Origin: Chitinophaga sancti
Lineage (GTDB): Bacteria > Bacteroidota > Bacteroidia > Chitinophagales > Chitinophagaceae
NCBI RefSeq assembly: GCF_034087045.1
Contig: NZ_CP139247.1
Span: forward strand, 6,288,001-6,352,000
Length of the DNA: 64,000 nt
Direction of reading: 5' to 3'
Shown: positions 17,910 to 27,460 of the stretch, piece by piece
Layout of the letters: every line of letters starts with the position of its first letter
How positions within the stretch are numbered: the first letter of the stretch is position 1
Position numbers and translations under genes: made by a program
The notes under the pieces: model-generated
The model's database searches: none
The model's input: only the letters and a program-made list of their open reading frames with translations
Told to the model about the DNA's origin: nothing

Positions 17910-20153
17910 TTATTTAGTGATACCCCATTGCTCATTGGGAGCTGGGCCCATTACAAGTTCCAGTACGCCGCCTTTTATAATTTCCTTGTAGTCGATATGA
18001 CATTGATTGAAAGGCTTACCATTCAGACGGGCGCTCTGTATATAAATATTCTCTGGTGAATTGTGAGTGGCTTTGATGGTGAAGTTGCCGATGACAGCCT
18101 TGTCAAATACCGGGCTGGTGATCTCCTGACGGGTATCGCCGGGACACACCGGATGAATACCGATAGCGGCCAGTACATACCATGCAGACATTTGCCCTAC
18201 ATCTTCATTACCTACCAGGCCTTCTACCCCATCGTGGTAAGCACGGCGGCAGATAGCGCGGGTCCATTTCTGGGTAAGCCATGGTTTATTCAACCTGTTG
18301 AAGAGGAAAGGAACATGGTGCACCGGTTCGTTGGCATGGTTGTAATAGTCATTCCACATCATATTCTCAGGAGTTTTCTCAAAGAAGGCCCCGAGGTCCT
18401 TTACAACTTTGTCTCTGCCCCCCATCAGAGCAACCATGCCATCTACATCCTGGGGTACAAACCAGCCCTGTTGATAAGGGTTGGCTTCTATGGCACCATA
18501 CCATTGTTTTAATCTGCCTTCTTCTGGCCAGGGTAACCATTTACCATCCTTATCTTTTGGTCTGAACCATCCTATTTCTTTGTCAAAGATGTTTTTGTAA
18601 GCACCACCATCAGCTGGGTATTTTTCACCTAACCAATTCGCCAGCTGACCTACACACCAATCAGTATAGGCGTATTCAAGTGTATACGAAATGCTGAGAT
18701 CACCGGGGGTGTAGCCCAGTTGACTATTACCAAAACGTTGCTGAGAGTTTACAGATAACTGGTAGGCCTCTCTGACATTATATTTGCGAATACCTTTTGC
18801 ATAGGCATCCGTGATCACAGATATGGCAGGATTACCCAGCATACAACCGGAATAAGCATTCAGTAGTTCCCAGCGTTCGAGATAGTCTTTGTTTTTCTCT
18901 TTTGCCAGGGTCACGAGTGAATTGATCAGGTCATTGATGAGAGACGGATGGATGATCGTTTGCAAAGGCATCTGGCTACGGAATACATCCCAACCGCTGA
19001 AAATAGAACGCTTGTGAAAGTTGTTGCCGGTGTGCACCTTGCCATCACCACCTGTATATTTACCATCTACATCTTCTACGATACGGGGATCGATCATGGT
19101 ATGATAGAGGGATGTGTAGAATACTTTCTTTTCTTCGGTAGTGCCACCGGATACTTTAATTTTAGAAAGGGCTTTATCCCAGCTGGCATGTACACGATTT
19201 TTTACGCCATCAAAATTCCAGTTAGTGATTTCATGACGGAGGTTATTTTCAGCGCCAGCCATACTTACGAAAGAAATACCTGCTTTCATGAGGACCTGTT
19301 CACCTGCTTTGGTATCAAATTCCGTATAGAAACCAAGGTGTTTACCTTCTTTTTCTTTTATTTTCGGAAGGACCTGGGATTTGGATACCTGTTGCAGATA
19401 ACGATCGCTCGTTACATCTTCCAGTTTCCGGGTCCAGCTATCGGGGATATCGGCGCTCCAAACACCATAATTGCGGAGTGGCTTGCTGAAGACAGCATAG
19501 AAATACACGGTATAATCCGCATGGCCTTCGCCATCGCCCCAGCCACCACCATCAGGAGTGCATTGCATCCAGCCGGTGATGGTGCTGTCGTTTAAGATCT
19601 TTATATATTGTTTTGTGGAAGTACCTCCTACCCTACGGGCCAGATCGATCTGAATACGGGATTGGTTACCAGCAGGGAAAGTAAAGCGAAGCATACCACT
19701 ATGTGGGGCTGCGGTCATCTCTGCCTGAATCTGATTACTGAGTTGTACTGAATAAAACCCCGCAGCTGCCTTTTCAGTTGATTTGATATAATCATTACGG
19801 TAACCGTCTTTACTGGTCTTTAAAGGGCCCAAAGTGGGCATTACGAGGAAATTACCCAGGTCTCCGTTCCAACCGATCCCGCTCATCTGGGTAAAAGCAA
19901 AACCTTCGATGCTGGTATGCTCATAACTATAACCGGAACCGTTATCTCCACCTGTTATGGTATTGGGGCTAACCTGTACCATGCCATAAGGAGTGGTAGC
20001 ACCGGGGAAGGTCTTTCCCAGGCCATGATAAATACCTGCCGCACCCACGCTGGTACTGGCCCCGATAAATGGATTGACATAATCAGCAGGCGATTGGGCC
20101 ATGGTCCTGCCGGCAATTAAAGAAAATATAAGTACGTGCCTGAGTTGCATCAT
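17910..20153 (-). CDS. GH92 family alpha-mannosidase
   Basis: 747 residues, full length for the family. After the signal peptide: DYVNPFIGASTSVGAAGIYH, GKTFPGATTPYGMVQVSPNT and GNEDVGQMSAWYVLAAIGIH, the last holding the catalytic-acid Glu. Exo-acting, calcium-dependent alpha-mannosidase by family. Two adjacent ATGs (20153 and 20150) overlap the TGA of the upstream GH38-like gene, so initiation is coupled. Only about moderately similar in sequence to the GH92 at 1-1984, suggesting different linkage specificity (inference). Confidence 0.93.
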   Translation of the reverse strand: MMQLRHVLIFSLIAGRTMAQSPADYVNPFIGASTSVGAAGIYHGLGKTFPGATTPYGMVQVSPNTITGGDNGSGYSYEHTSIEGFAFTQMSGIGWNGDLGNFLVMPTLGPLKTSKDGYRNDYIKSTEKAAAGFYSVQLSNQIQAEMTAAPHSGMLRFTFPAGNQSRIQIDLARRVGGTSTKQYIKILNDSTITGWMQCTPDGGGWGDGEGHADYTVYFYAVFSKPLRNYGVWSADIPDSWTRKLEDVTSDRYLQQVSKSQVLPKIKEKEGKHLGFYTEFDTKAGEQVLMKAGISFVSMAGAENNLRHEITNWNFDGVKNRVHASWDKALSKIKVSGGTTEEKKVFYTSLYHTMIDPRIVEDVDGKYTGGDGKVHTGNNFHKRSIFSGWDVFRSQMPLQTIIHPSLINDLINSLVTLAKEKNKDYLERWELLNAYSGCMLGNPAISVITDAYAKGIRKYNVREAYQLSVNSQQRFGNSQLGYTPGDLSISYTLEYAYTDWCVGQLANWLGEKYPADGGAYKNIFDKEIGWFRPKDKDGKWLPWPEEGRLKQWYGAIEANPYQQGWFVPQDVDGMVALMGGRDKVVKDLGAFFEKTPENMMWNDYYNHANEPVHHVPFLFNRLNKPWLTQKWTRAICRRAYHDGVEGLVGNEDVGQMSAWYVLAAIGIHPVCPGDTRQEITSPVFDKAVIGNFTIKATHNSPENIYIQSARLNGKPFNQCHIDYKEIIKGGVLELVMGPAPNEQWGITK

Positions 20154-22345
20154 TGTGGATTTATTGAAAGTGTACGAATAGCAAAACGAGGTAAATCTAC
20201 TATTACCTGCTTATTGTTCATAATTGCTTTCGTTTTCCCGTTTGCTTTTGTTCTCCCATTTAGTTCTACCAATGTGGCTCCTGCTATTTCCCTGCTGAAA
20301 CTCAGCCGGGCCTGGCTCGTTTTAATAGAAGGATTATATAGCCTTACGATCAGGCGCCCATCTTTCCAGGACATAGAGGTGACCTGTACAGGACCGCCGT
20401 CCAGCGTAAATATTGAGTTGTTACTGATCATTGGCTCATTCCATTGCATATTTTCAGCAGGAATATTGCCCTGTTCCCAGTTGCCTTTGTGTAGCACAAT
20501 GGCGTAATGCACTGTGGTAGGACCATCTATGGTATAGTTCCTGCCCCATAATCCCATTCCTGAATATTGAATATCCAGACCTAAAGGGAAATTACGGCCA
20601 TGCGTATAGCTGGTAGTATGGTCTGTGAATAATGCCATACCACATTTACCATCAGTAATGTCTACCCAGTTCAGGATGATATTATTCTTAATGCTATCCC
20701 AGCTATTGAAGAAGGTATTGTCCAGCTGGCTTTCTGTTACATCGTATGGTGCATCTTTGGCTACATGCACGTTTTTTAAAGTAGATGGGAAAACGACCAG
20801 TAGTTTATTGCTGTCATTGTAGAAAGGCTTTTCCCGCTTCTCCCATTTGTATTCTCCTTTTACAGGTTGGCCGATTTTGGTGTTTTCTTTCCAGTCTAAT
20901 CTTAAGGTGAAATCAATCTTTGGATCACCGGATGTTAGTGTGATGGTTTGAGTAAATGGGGTCCCAGCAATCAGGCCTTTCATTTGCAAACCGTCTGGTA
21001 ATAAGGAGACCCTAACAGGAGACTCCATTGAAGAATGACGGCCTCCTTTTTCATAGAAGTTGCCACGTAATTCATTGAAGCCATTCACAGCAAATGATCT
21101 ATTTATTTTTTTAGCAAACAATTCGGTGATCACTCCACCATGTACAGTATCAATGTTGATACGGTACATGTCATTCTCCAGCTGGTAACCATTTTTGATA
21201 AGGGTGATCTGTGCATAGTCTTGTCTGGCAAAGGCAACATCTATCAGGCTATCACATATATGGTGTGTCCGTGTTGTCCAGTTACATACCTTATCCGCCC
21301 AGGTATCGCCGGGTTGTCCATTATAAGGAACAATCCAGCAGTCATGATGTTCTGCCAGTAATAAGGTACGCCATGCCGTATCAAATGCGGCCTGTGGCCA
21401 TTGCATTTTTCCTTCCCACACAGCCATCGCTAACAGTTTCTCCGTTTGCAGGATCTTATTTTCTGCCGCACGCACCTGTTGTGCAATCCTTTGTGTTACC
21501 TGTGATCCCCATACCAGATTGACGAGAATGTCTTCCTGTGATACATTCCATCTGGTAGCGCTGTCTGTATTGACTACATGCTCAAAGTAATTCCGCCAGG
21601 TGGTATAGTTTGCATTATTCCCAATAAAAGGGCCCCCTTTCCACCCGGCATCCTGCAGGGTCATACCAATAGGATGTACGATACCATCATTATGTGCACT
21701 TTGTAAATAACCCGCGCCATTGTTCCAGGCAATGGTCTGCCAGGTAGATTGATTGGAAAGCGCTTCTATGGCATACCGGGGAGACGTGAGAATCGCACTT
21801 CCATCAGGGCCAATCCAGTATACTTTTTCTCCGCCATGTGCACGGGTATAGCCACCGAAACAGGTATTCGGATTCTTTAAAGATGCATATTTAAACCCAA
21901 AGGAGGTAAGGATCTGTGGTAATGCACTGGTAAAGCAAGGTTCTTCGGATGAGTAGGTCGTAAATTCAGCATTGGGGAAATACTTTTTGAGGGATTGCAT
22001 CCCATATTGAAACTGCCTGACAATGCTTTCTCCGGAAATATTGTATAAATATCCCTGTGCGTAAGTTGGATTAACATATTCAATCCGCCCTGCGTCGAAG
22101 AACTTTCTGAAGTCATTAAATGCCAGAGAATCAACCTGAATAGCGCGTGCCCACGTTTCCGGTTCAATTTCAATATTAATATTCCAATCAGGGTGAGCTG
22201 CCAGCTGATCGGCCATAAACCGGGTATTCCAGTCGGGATAATGCCCCCATACGCCACCATGGTACCCATCGATATACCAGGCCTCCTGTGCAGAAGCAGA
22301 TCCACATATAATCCATGCTAGTAATAGGAATAAGGTCCTTTTCAT
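20150..22345 (-). CDS. GH38-like alpha-mannosidase family protein, atypical active site
   Basis: 731 residues with a signal peptide ending GSASAQ. The N-terminal third (IDGYHGGVWGHYPDW, INIEIEPETWARAI, IEYVNPTYAQGY) follows the GH38/57 barrel pattern, and the rest is beta-sandwich as in GH38 C-terminal regions. The GH38 zinc-binding HxD of the first strand is replaced by YHGG, and the strand that normally carries the nucleophile Asp reads TYSSEEPCF (Glu134/Glu135). It may be an inactive or re-specialised relative. First gene of a four-gene operon with an operator-like palindrome 14 bases ahead. Confidence 0.75.
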   Translation of the reverse strand: MKRTLFLLLAWIICGSASAQEAWYIDGYHGGVWGHYPDWNTRFMADQLAAHPDWNINIEIEPETWARAIQVDSLAFNDFRKFFDAGRIEYVNPTYAQGYLYNISGESIVRQFQYGMQSLKKYFPNAEFTTYSSEEPCFTSALPQILTSFGFKYASLKNPNTCFGGYTRAHGGEKVYWIGPDGSAILTSPRYAIEALSNQSTWQTIAWNNGAGYLQSAHNDGIVHPIGMTLQDAGWKGGPFIGNNANYTTWRNYFEHVVNTDSATRWNVSQEDILVNLVWGSQVTQRIAQQVRAAENKILQTEKLLAMAVWEGKMQWPQAAFDTAWRTLLLAEHHDCWIVPYNGQPGDTWADKVCNWTTRTHHICDSLIDVAFARQDYAQITLIKNGYQLENDMYRINIDTVHGGVITELFAKKINRSFAVNGFNELRGNFYEKGGRHSSMESPVRVSLLPDGLQMKGLIAGTPFTQTITLTSGDPKIDFTLRLDWKENTKIGQPVKGEYKWEKREKPFYNDSNKLLVVFPSTLKNVHVAKDAPYDVTESQLDNTFFNSWDSIKNNIILNWVDITDGKCGMALFTDHTTSYTHGRNFPLGLDIQYSGMGLWGRNYTIDGPTTVHYAIVLHKGNWEQGNIPAENMQWNEPMISNNSIFTLDGGPVQVTSMSWKDGRLIVRLYNPSIKTSQARLSFSREIAGATLVELNGRTKANGKTKAIMNNKQVIVDLPRFAIRTLSINPQ

Positions 22346-22358
22346 AAACGTGAAATTC

Positions 22359-22378
22359 GCTAAACTGATTTAGCAAAT
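22359..22378 (-). promoter_or_regulatory. Operator-like palindrome, copy 3
   Basis: GCTAAACTGATTTAGCAAAT at 22359-22378, arms GCTAAA/TTTAGC. It sits 14 bases upstream of the 22345 start. On the minus strand TTTATTTG directly precedes the palindrome, resembling a TANNTTTG box, so binding would cover the transcription start. Confidence 0.65.
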
Positions 22379-22469
22379 AAAGAATAAAAGAAATTACCCT
22401 GCAATAACATTAACATATTATTTTTATTATACTACTTATTGAACTATCTCTTACATACTTGAAAAAATC

Positions 22470-22491
22470 ACCTAAACCGGTTTAGCAAATA
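22470..22491. promoter_or_regulatory. Operator-like palindrome, copy 4
   Basis: CCTAAACCGGTTTAGCAAAT from 22471 has the perfect core. It lies 53 bases before the GH2 gene at 22544 and about 125 bases before the divergent GH38-like gene. A promoter-like AATCTTTG follows at 22517-22524. The site could serve both directions. Confidence 0.63.
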
Positions 22492-22543
22492 TTTTTTATT
22501 CTCAATCACATTCCATAATCTTTGCGGAAACATTTTACCACTT

Positions 22544-25039
22544 ATGAAATCAATTGCATTGTTGCTATTATTCCATGTTACTGGTACAATACTCTATGGT
22601 CAGCAACTTACCTGGAAAATTAGTCCGCAAGCCGACACAAAGGCGCATCCAGCGGACATTGCCACAGCAGGATTCAACGACAACGACTGGGTGCCTGGCA
22701 TCGTTCCCGGCACCGTATTCTATGCCTATGTGAAAGCGGGAAAAGAATCGGATCCCGATTATGCAGAAAACATTTACAAGGTGGACAAGGCAAAATATAA
22801 CCGTCCTTTCTGGTACAGGACAGAGTTTGCCGCGCCCCGCCTGAAAAACAATCAGCGCTTATGGCTGAAATTCAATGGCATTAATAAGTACGCGACCATT
22901 TACCTGAATGGCAAATTGCTCGGCTCTTTACATGGGCACATGCAAAGAGGTATTTATGATGTCACAGATCTATTAAAAAGCAGGAACGCTATCGGGGTAC
23001 TGATCGCCCCTCCCAAATGGGATCCTGATCACGATCATCCGTTGGCCAACTGGGAAAGCCCTACCTACATATGTAGTGGCAGCTGGGACTGGATGCCGGC
23101 TGTTCCCGGTCTGAACAGCGGTATCACTGATACGGTGGCACTCACCGTCAGCGGACCAGTTACTATTTCTGATCCATGGGTACGCACAGTAATGCCGGAT
23201 ACTAATTCGGCGACCCTGCACATTGCAGCTCAGCTGACAAACTCCTCCCCTGTTGCTATCAGCGGTAAACTGAAGGCTGTGATCACCCCGGGTAATATCA
23301 CCATCAGTTCTACGCCTGTTACTTTAGCACCCGGCACCCATCAGGAAATTTCGTTGCCACAACAGCTGCTACAACATCCTCATCTCTGGTGGCCCAATGG
23401 TTATGGTGATCAGTTCCTCTATTCCTGCAAACTCTCTTTTGAAACAGCTACCACCGTTACACAAAACTTTGGGGTGCGAAAAGTAACCAGCGATACTACG
23501 GCTTTGAACGGCCCTATGCGTCTATACATCAATGATGTACCTATTCTTGTAAAAGGTGGTAACTGGGGCATGTCCGACTACATGCTGAAAGTAAGAGACA
23601 AAGACTACGAACCACGGATCCGTATGCACCAGGATATGCACTTCAACATGATCCGTAACTGGACAGGTGAAGTGACCGACAATGCCTTCTATGAATACTG
23701 CGACAAATACGGTATCATGGTATGGGATGACTTCTGGCTGAATAATATCGGAGGGATTGATAGCCTGCAGATGTTTTCAGACAACGTAGTTGAAAAACTC
23801 AAAAAACTCCGGAACCATCCTTCCATCGTCATTTGGTGTGGTGCGAACGAGGGTACACCCGGTAGCGATGCGCATGGCGATATCAGCAATGCCATCACTA
23901 CTGCCATTAAACAATATGATGCAGATGATAAACTCTACCTGCCACGTTCTAATGCAAGTGTAGACAATCCAAACTTCTCCATTCACGGTAGCAGCAAGGT
24001 ACTGTCTGGTAGCGGCATATGGGCGAATGTAGACCCTAAGGTTTATTTCACCGATCCACATAACGGTTATCTTTTTTCCAACAATAGCTGGGGGATGCGG
24101 AGTGAATTGGGCACAGCCACTTTTGTCAATGTGGAGAGCTTTAAAAAGTTTATGCCGAAAGATTGCTGGGTAGTACCCACACCGGAAGCAGTAAATAGTA
24201 AGGATAATATGTGGGCCAGGCATTTCTTCTGCACAGACTTTGGCCTTGGTGGTGGGGCAGATCCGGTGAAATATATCAACGATATCAATCGCCGGTATGG
24301 ACCTTCTCAATCATTGGAAGAATTTTGCAAGAAAGCACAGTTGCTGAACCTTGAAACCATGAAGGCAATGTTCGAAGGCTGGAATGACCATATGTGGAAA
24401 GATGCCTCTGGTATGCTCATCTGGATGAGTCAGTCAGCGTACCCAACTATGATCTGGCAGACTTACGATTATTACTATGATCTGACAGGTGCATACTTTG
24501 GTGCTAAGTCTGCCTGTGAGCCAATACATGTGCAATGGAACCCGGCAAGTAAAATGGTAAAGGTCATCAATAACAAGAACTATCCTTTGCAGGAGGTAAC
24601 AGTAGAAGCCAGTATTTATAATACAGATGGCAAACAAATCGCTACTAAAAAAGCGACTCTAAAAGTAGCACCAACGAATATCAGCGATGTATTCACCACT
24701 ATGGAAGATACTACCGGCTTATCTTTCCTGCGGCTGAAATTATATGACCATGGAAAGTTATTGTCAGCGAATGAATATATGATAGGTGATTATACCTTAC
24801 TGAATAAACTTCCTCCCGCAAGTGTTGTAATAACTAAAAAAGTTAATCACACTTATATTGTTAAGAATAACTCAACCCATACACCAGCTGTAGGTATCCG
24901 TCTCCAACTAAAAGATAGTAAAGGCAACCAGATACTGCCAGCTATTATCAGTGATTCGTATTTCTCACTGATGCAGGGTGAAGAAAAAGAGATAAAGACA
25001 GATGTAGATGGACAATTAGTCGCTACGTCTTATAACTAA
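22544..25039 (+). CDS. GH2 family beta-mannosidase-like exo-glycosidase
   Basis: 831 residues. Signal peptide, then the GH2 sugar-binding domain (about 20-190), an Ig-like domain, a TIM barrel and C-terminal beta domains. Catalytic residues by family motif: acid/base Glu436 in WCGANEGTPG and nucleophile Glu521 in MRSELGTATF. The set RPFWYRTEFA, WLKFNGINKYATIYLNG and WDPDHDHPLANWESPT is that of the beta-mannosidase / exo-glucosaminidase branch of GH2. In a locus with GH92 and GH38-like enzymes, cleavage of the Man-beta-GlcNAc link of an N-glycan core is the most economical role. Beta-mannan or chitosan activity is the alternative. Confidence 0.87.
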   Translation: MKSIALLLLFHVTGTILYGQQLTWKISPQADTKAHPADIATAGFNDNDWVPGIVPGTVFYAYVKAGKESDPDYAENIYKVDKAKYNRPFWYRTEFAAPRLKNNQRLWLKFNGINKYATIYLNGKLLGSLHGHMQRGIYDVTDLLKSRNAIGVLIAPPKWDPDHDHPLANWESPTYICSGSWDWMPAVPGLNSGITDTVALTVSGPVTISDPWVRTVMPDTNSATLHIAAQLTNSSPVAISGKLKAVITPGNITISSTPVTLAPGTHQEISLPQQLLQHPHLWWPNGYGDQFLYSCKLSFETATTVTQNFGVRKVTSDTTALNGPMRLYINDVPILVKGGNWGMSDYMLKVRDKDYEPRIRMHQDMHFNMIRNWTGEVTDNAFYEYCDKYGIMVWDDFWLNNIGGIDSLQMFSDNVVEKLKKLRNHPSIVIWCGANEGTPGSDAHGDISNAITTAIKQYDADDKLYLPRSNASVDNPNFSIHGSSKVLSGSGIWANVDPKVYFTDPHNGYLFSNNSWGMRSELGTATFVNVESFKKFMPKDCWVVPTPEAVNSKDNMWARHFFCTDFGLGGGADPVKYINDINRRYGPSQSLEEFCKKAQLLNLETMKAMFEGWNDHMWKDASGMLIWMSQSAYPTMIWQTYDYYYDLTGAYFGAKSACEPIHVQWNPASKMVKVINNKNYPLQEVTVEASIYNTDGKQIATKKATLKVAPTNISDVFTTMEDTTGLSFLRLKLYDHGKLLSANEYMIGDYTLLNKLPPASVVITKKVNHTYIVKNNSTHTPAVGIRLQLKDSKGNQILPAIISDSYFSLMQGEEKEIKTDVDGQLVATSYN

Positions 25040-25046
25040 AAAAGGG

Positions 25047-25083
25047 GAGCCTGGATCACGTAAGATCCAGGCTCGCTTTTTTA
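25047..25083 (+). terminator. Rho-independent terminator after the GH2 gene
   Basis: Perfect 11-base arms GAGCCTGGATC (25047-25057) and GATCCAGGCTC (25064-25074) with a 6-base loop, followed by GCTTTTTTAG. It begins 8 bases after the GH2 stop. Confidence 0.9.
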
Positions 25084-25093
25084 GTATTAGTAT

Positions 25094-25275
25094 TTAAAAA
25101 ACTTTAAACTTACTCCCATTCCATTTATACAGGTGATTTGATACAGTATAATTGCCGGTATCATAACTCCCTGTTGCATACTTCCTAAATATATCAATCC
25201 CCACTTGGTTATTACTCCCGGTAATAAAGATCAGGCCAGCAGCATTACTACAGTTAAACGCATATGGTGTATTCT
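25094..25275 (-). pseudogene. C-terminal remnant of an unidentified protein
   Basis: Between the GH2 terminator and the DUF695 stop the minus strand reads open for about 60 codons with protein-like composition, including GLIFITGSNNQVGIDIFRKY and, at the end, HLYKWNGSKFKVF before a TAA at 25094-25096. No ATG, GTG or TTG start fits it, and an in-frame TAG lies immediately upstream (25274-25276). It is best explained as the tail of a gene whose front has been lost. Family not recognised. Confidence 0.5.
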
Positions 25276-25277
25276 AT

Positions 25278-26360
25278 TTATTCTAAATTCCAGTTTTCCA
25301 ATCGGAAGGCATCCAGGGATTGCCAATATTTATCCTTATACACGTCCCATTCTATCTCCATTTTATTCGCATATTTATTGCTGATGGTATCAGCAGCCCT
25401 CGCCATTGCACGAAATTCACGGCTGGCAAAGTAAATACTCCGGTTGTTCCCGGACGTTTCGCGACCTATGTCCAGGAAATCATTGTCAGGTATCAGGGCT
25501 CTCACTTCCTCTTCTATTTCTTCCATGAAAGCCAGGGTCTTATTTTCCGGCAACCCATCACGCTCATTATATTTCATAATAAATTCCAGTATCCACGGAT
25601 AAGAGGAAGGATGGGCATAATGCATAGCACCTGTATTGATCACCAGCAACATGGGAACACCCTTATTGTCCTCTCCTGATAACAGGGAATAATTGTCTTT
25701 GGCTTTATCATAAATGACCCCATCGTATTTGTCTACAAACTCCTTTTCCCGCCAGTCGATGTAAGCTTTCAATTTATGAATGGGGATGAGTACCTTCTCC
25801 GCGTCATCTTTTCCGGCCACTTCCACCGAGTCAATGACAGTGACGGACTTCAGTTCTCCCAGATAATTGTCCAAAAAGGTGTATATGCCCATGAAAATCT
25901 GCTCTCTATGCTCAGGAGTATATTGATCATGCACGACCGTAATACTGATCTTATCAGGATAAGCAGGATCTTCATTGGCATAAAAAAACAGGGAATTACA
26001 GTCAAAGCAGAAACCGCCCATACCAATAGACTGGGTTTCAGTAAGGGATGCCGGCTTGGAGGCGATAAATGTCCACCCAGGGATAGCGGGTGCCGATGCT
26101 ACCAGGTCTTCTACAAATGGAATGTTTTTAATCTTACCATCTGCCGTAAAAATCAATTCGGCAGTCCCTTTATTCATGCCCGCCAGGAAGAAATAACCGT
26201 CCCTGACTTTCGCCAGCCTGTTGGCCAGCGGGTTAATAAACTGTCCTTGAATATCTCCTTTTTCCTGTAGTACTTTAAAAAAGTTCCGTTCGTGCTTTTT
26301 GAACCAAATCCAGAAATCGCTATTCGGACTGGGTTGCTTTAGAAAATCTAATAGTCGCAT
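25278..26360 (-). CDS. DUF695 domain protein, cytoplasmic
   Basis: 360 residues with no signal peptide or membrane segment. The N-terminal part begins MRLLDFLKQPSPNSDFWIWF, and the middle holds GGFCFDCNSLFFYANEDP and a segment like REQIFMGIYTFLDNYLGEL. The C-terminal third ends with EFRAMARAADTISNKYAN, the stretch of DUF695, a family of unknown function found in Bacteroidota and Proteobacteria. Single-gene unit divergent from the ATP-grasp gene. No activity can be assigned. Confidence 0.65.
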   Translation of the reverse strand: MRLLDFLKQPSPNSDFWIWFKKHERNFFKVLQEKGDIQGQFINPLANRLAKVRDGYFFLAGMNKGTAELIFTADGKIKNIPFVEDLVASAPAIPGWTFIASKPASLTETQSIGMGGFCFDCNSLFFYANEDPAYPDKISITVVHDQYTPEHREQIFMGIYTFLDNYLGELKSVTVIDSVEVAGKDDAEKVLIPIHKLKAYIDWREKEFVDKYDGVIYDKAKDNYSLLSGEDNKGVPMLLVINTGAMHYAHPSSYPWILEFIMKYNERDGLPENKTLAFMEEIEEEVRALIPDNDFLDIGRETSGNNRSIYFASREFRAMARAADTISNKYANKMEIEWDVYKDKYWQSLDAFRLENWNLE

Positions 26361-26454
26361 GGGGTCACGAATCTTTAATTCAGGGGAAAGTTACTGCTTT
26401 GTCTTCAAAATAACTACAGCGACAGGGAGCCAGCGTGGAAACGGATAAAATTCT

Positions 26455-26462
26455 TAGCTTTG
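26455..26462 (+). promoter_or_regulatory. TANNTTTG promoter box for the ATP-grasp gene
   Basis: TAGCTTTG matches the Bacteroidetes -7 consensus TANNTTTG and lies 68 bases before the start at 26530. No clear -33 TTTG is visible at the usual distance. Confidence 0.4.
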
Positions 26463-26529
26463 CCACGCATTAAAACATCGTGCTGAAAGGAGAACATACT
26501 GCATCGTTTTAATTATAAATGATACGAAG

Positions 26530-27402
26530 ATGAAAATTGCATACATTACCTATGCCGGGGACATAAAATATTCCGGTGCCAATGGGTTTAATGAGAACAG
26601 CGACTTATTACCCTACTTACAAAATAAAGGCCTTGATATTGAAGCCGCAATATGGGATGACCCGACGGTGGACTGGACAAAATACGATGTAGCATTATTA
26701 AAAACACCCTGGGATTACCACCAGAAAATAGATGCATTCAACACATGGCTGGATAAGATCGAATCATTGAATATCCGTCTCCTGAATGATTATAAGATCG
26801 TTCGCTGGAACCTGGATAAACATTACCTGAAGGAGATCATTGCGGATGGTTTTGATGTGATCCCCTCTGCATTTTTAGCGCAGGGCTGGCAGGGAGATCT
26901 ATACCCTTTATTCGAAGCGTTAAAAACTGATTCCATTATCATCAAACCCTGCGTGAGCGGTGGTTCTAAAAATACCATTGTAGTACACAAAGATGAAGCG
27001 GCGGACTGCTATGACAAGGTGGTAACTTTACTGACGGATGGTGATTACATTGTACAACCATTCATGAATGAAGTACAGAATGGAGAATGGTCCTATACCT
27101 TCTTCAATGGTCAGTACAGCCATACCATTCTGAAAAAGCCCAAAGCAGGCGATTTCAGGGTACAACAGATCTATGGCGGATCTATAGATACCCTCTACCC
27201 TTCCGAAGAGGAAATAGCCCATGCAGCGACCTATGTAGCGCAATATGCCAATGACTGCCTGTATGCCCGTGTAGATGGGCTGATGGTAAACGGTCATTTT
27301 GTGCTGATGGAACTTGAACTGATAGAGCCTTACCTGTATCTCTCCTATGGAGAAAATGCTGTTGAAAAATACTACCAGGCTATTTTAGCACAGATTAACT
27401 AA
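26530..27402 (+). CDS. ATP-grasp domain ligase-like protein (RimK/DcsG-like)
   Basis: 290 residues, cytoplasmic. Order of elements: N-terminal pre-ATP-grasp fold (MKIAYITYAGDIKYSGANGF, YDVALLKTPWDYHQ), the lysine strand DSIIIKPCVSGGSKNTIVV with the glycine-rich loop, EWSYTFFNGQYSHTILKKP, and the metal-binding end GHFVLMELELIEPYLYL with acidic residues. It resembles stand-alone ATP-grasp enzymes such as DcsG of D-cycloserine synthesis. These join a carboxylate to an amine or thiol using ATP. The substrate is not visible, and no biosynthetic cluster surrounds it. Confidence 0.8.
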   Translation: MKIAYITYAGDIKYSGANGFNENSDLLPYLQNKGLDIEAAIWDDPTVDWTKYDVALLKTPWDYHQKIDAFNTWLDKIESLNIRLLNDYKIVRWNLDKHYLKEIIADGFDVIPSAFLAQGWQGDLYPLFEALKTDSIIIKPCVSGGSKNTIVVHKDEAADCYDKVVTLLTDGDYIVQPFMNEVQNGEWSYTFFNGQYSHTILKKPKAGDFRVQQIYGGSIDTLYPSEEEIAHAATYVAQYANDCLYARVDGLMVNGHFVLMELELIEPYLYLSYGENAVEKYYQAILAQIN

Positions 27403-27460
27403 ATAATTAGGTTTCGACTGACGAACACTCATTAGGGAATATTACACGCCCTTTCCATTT

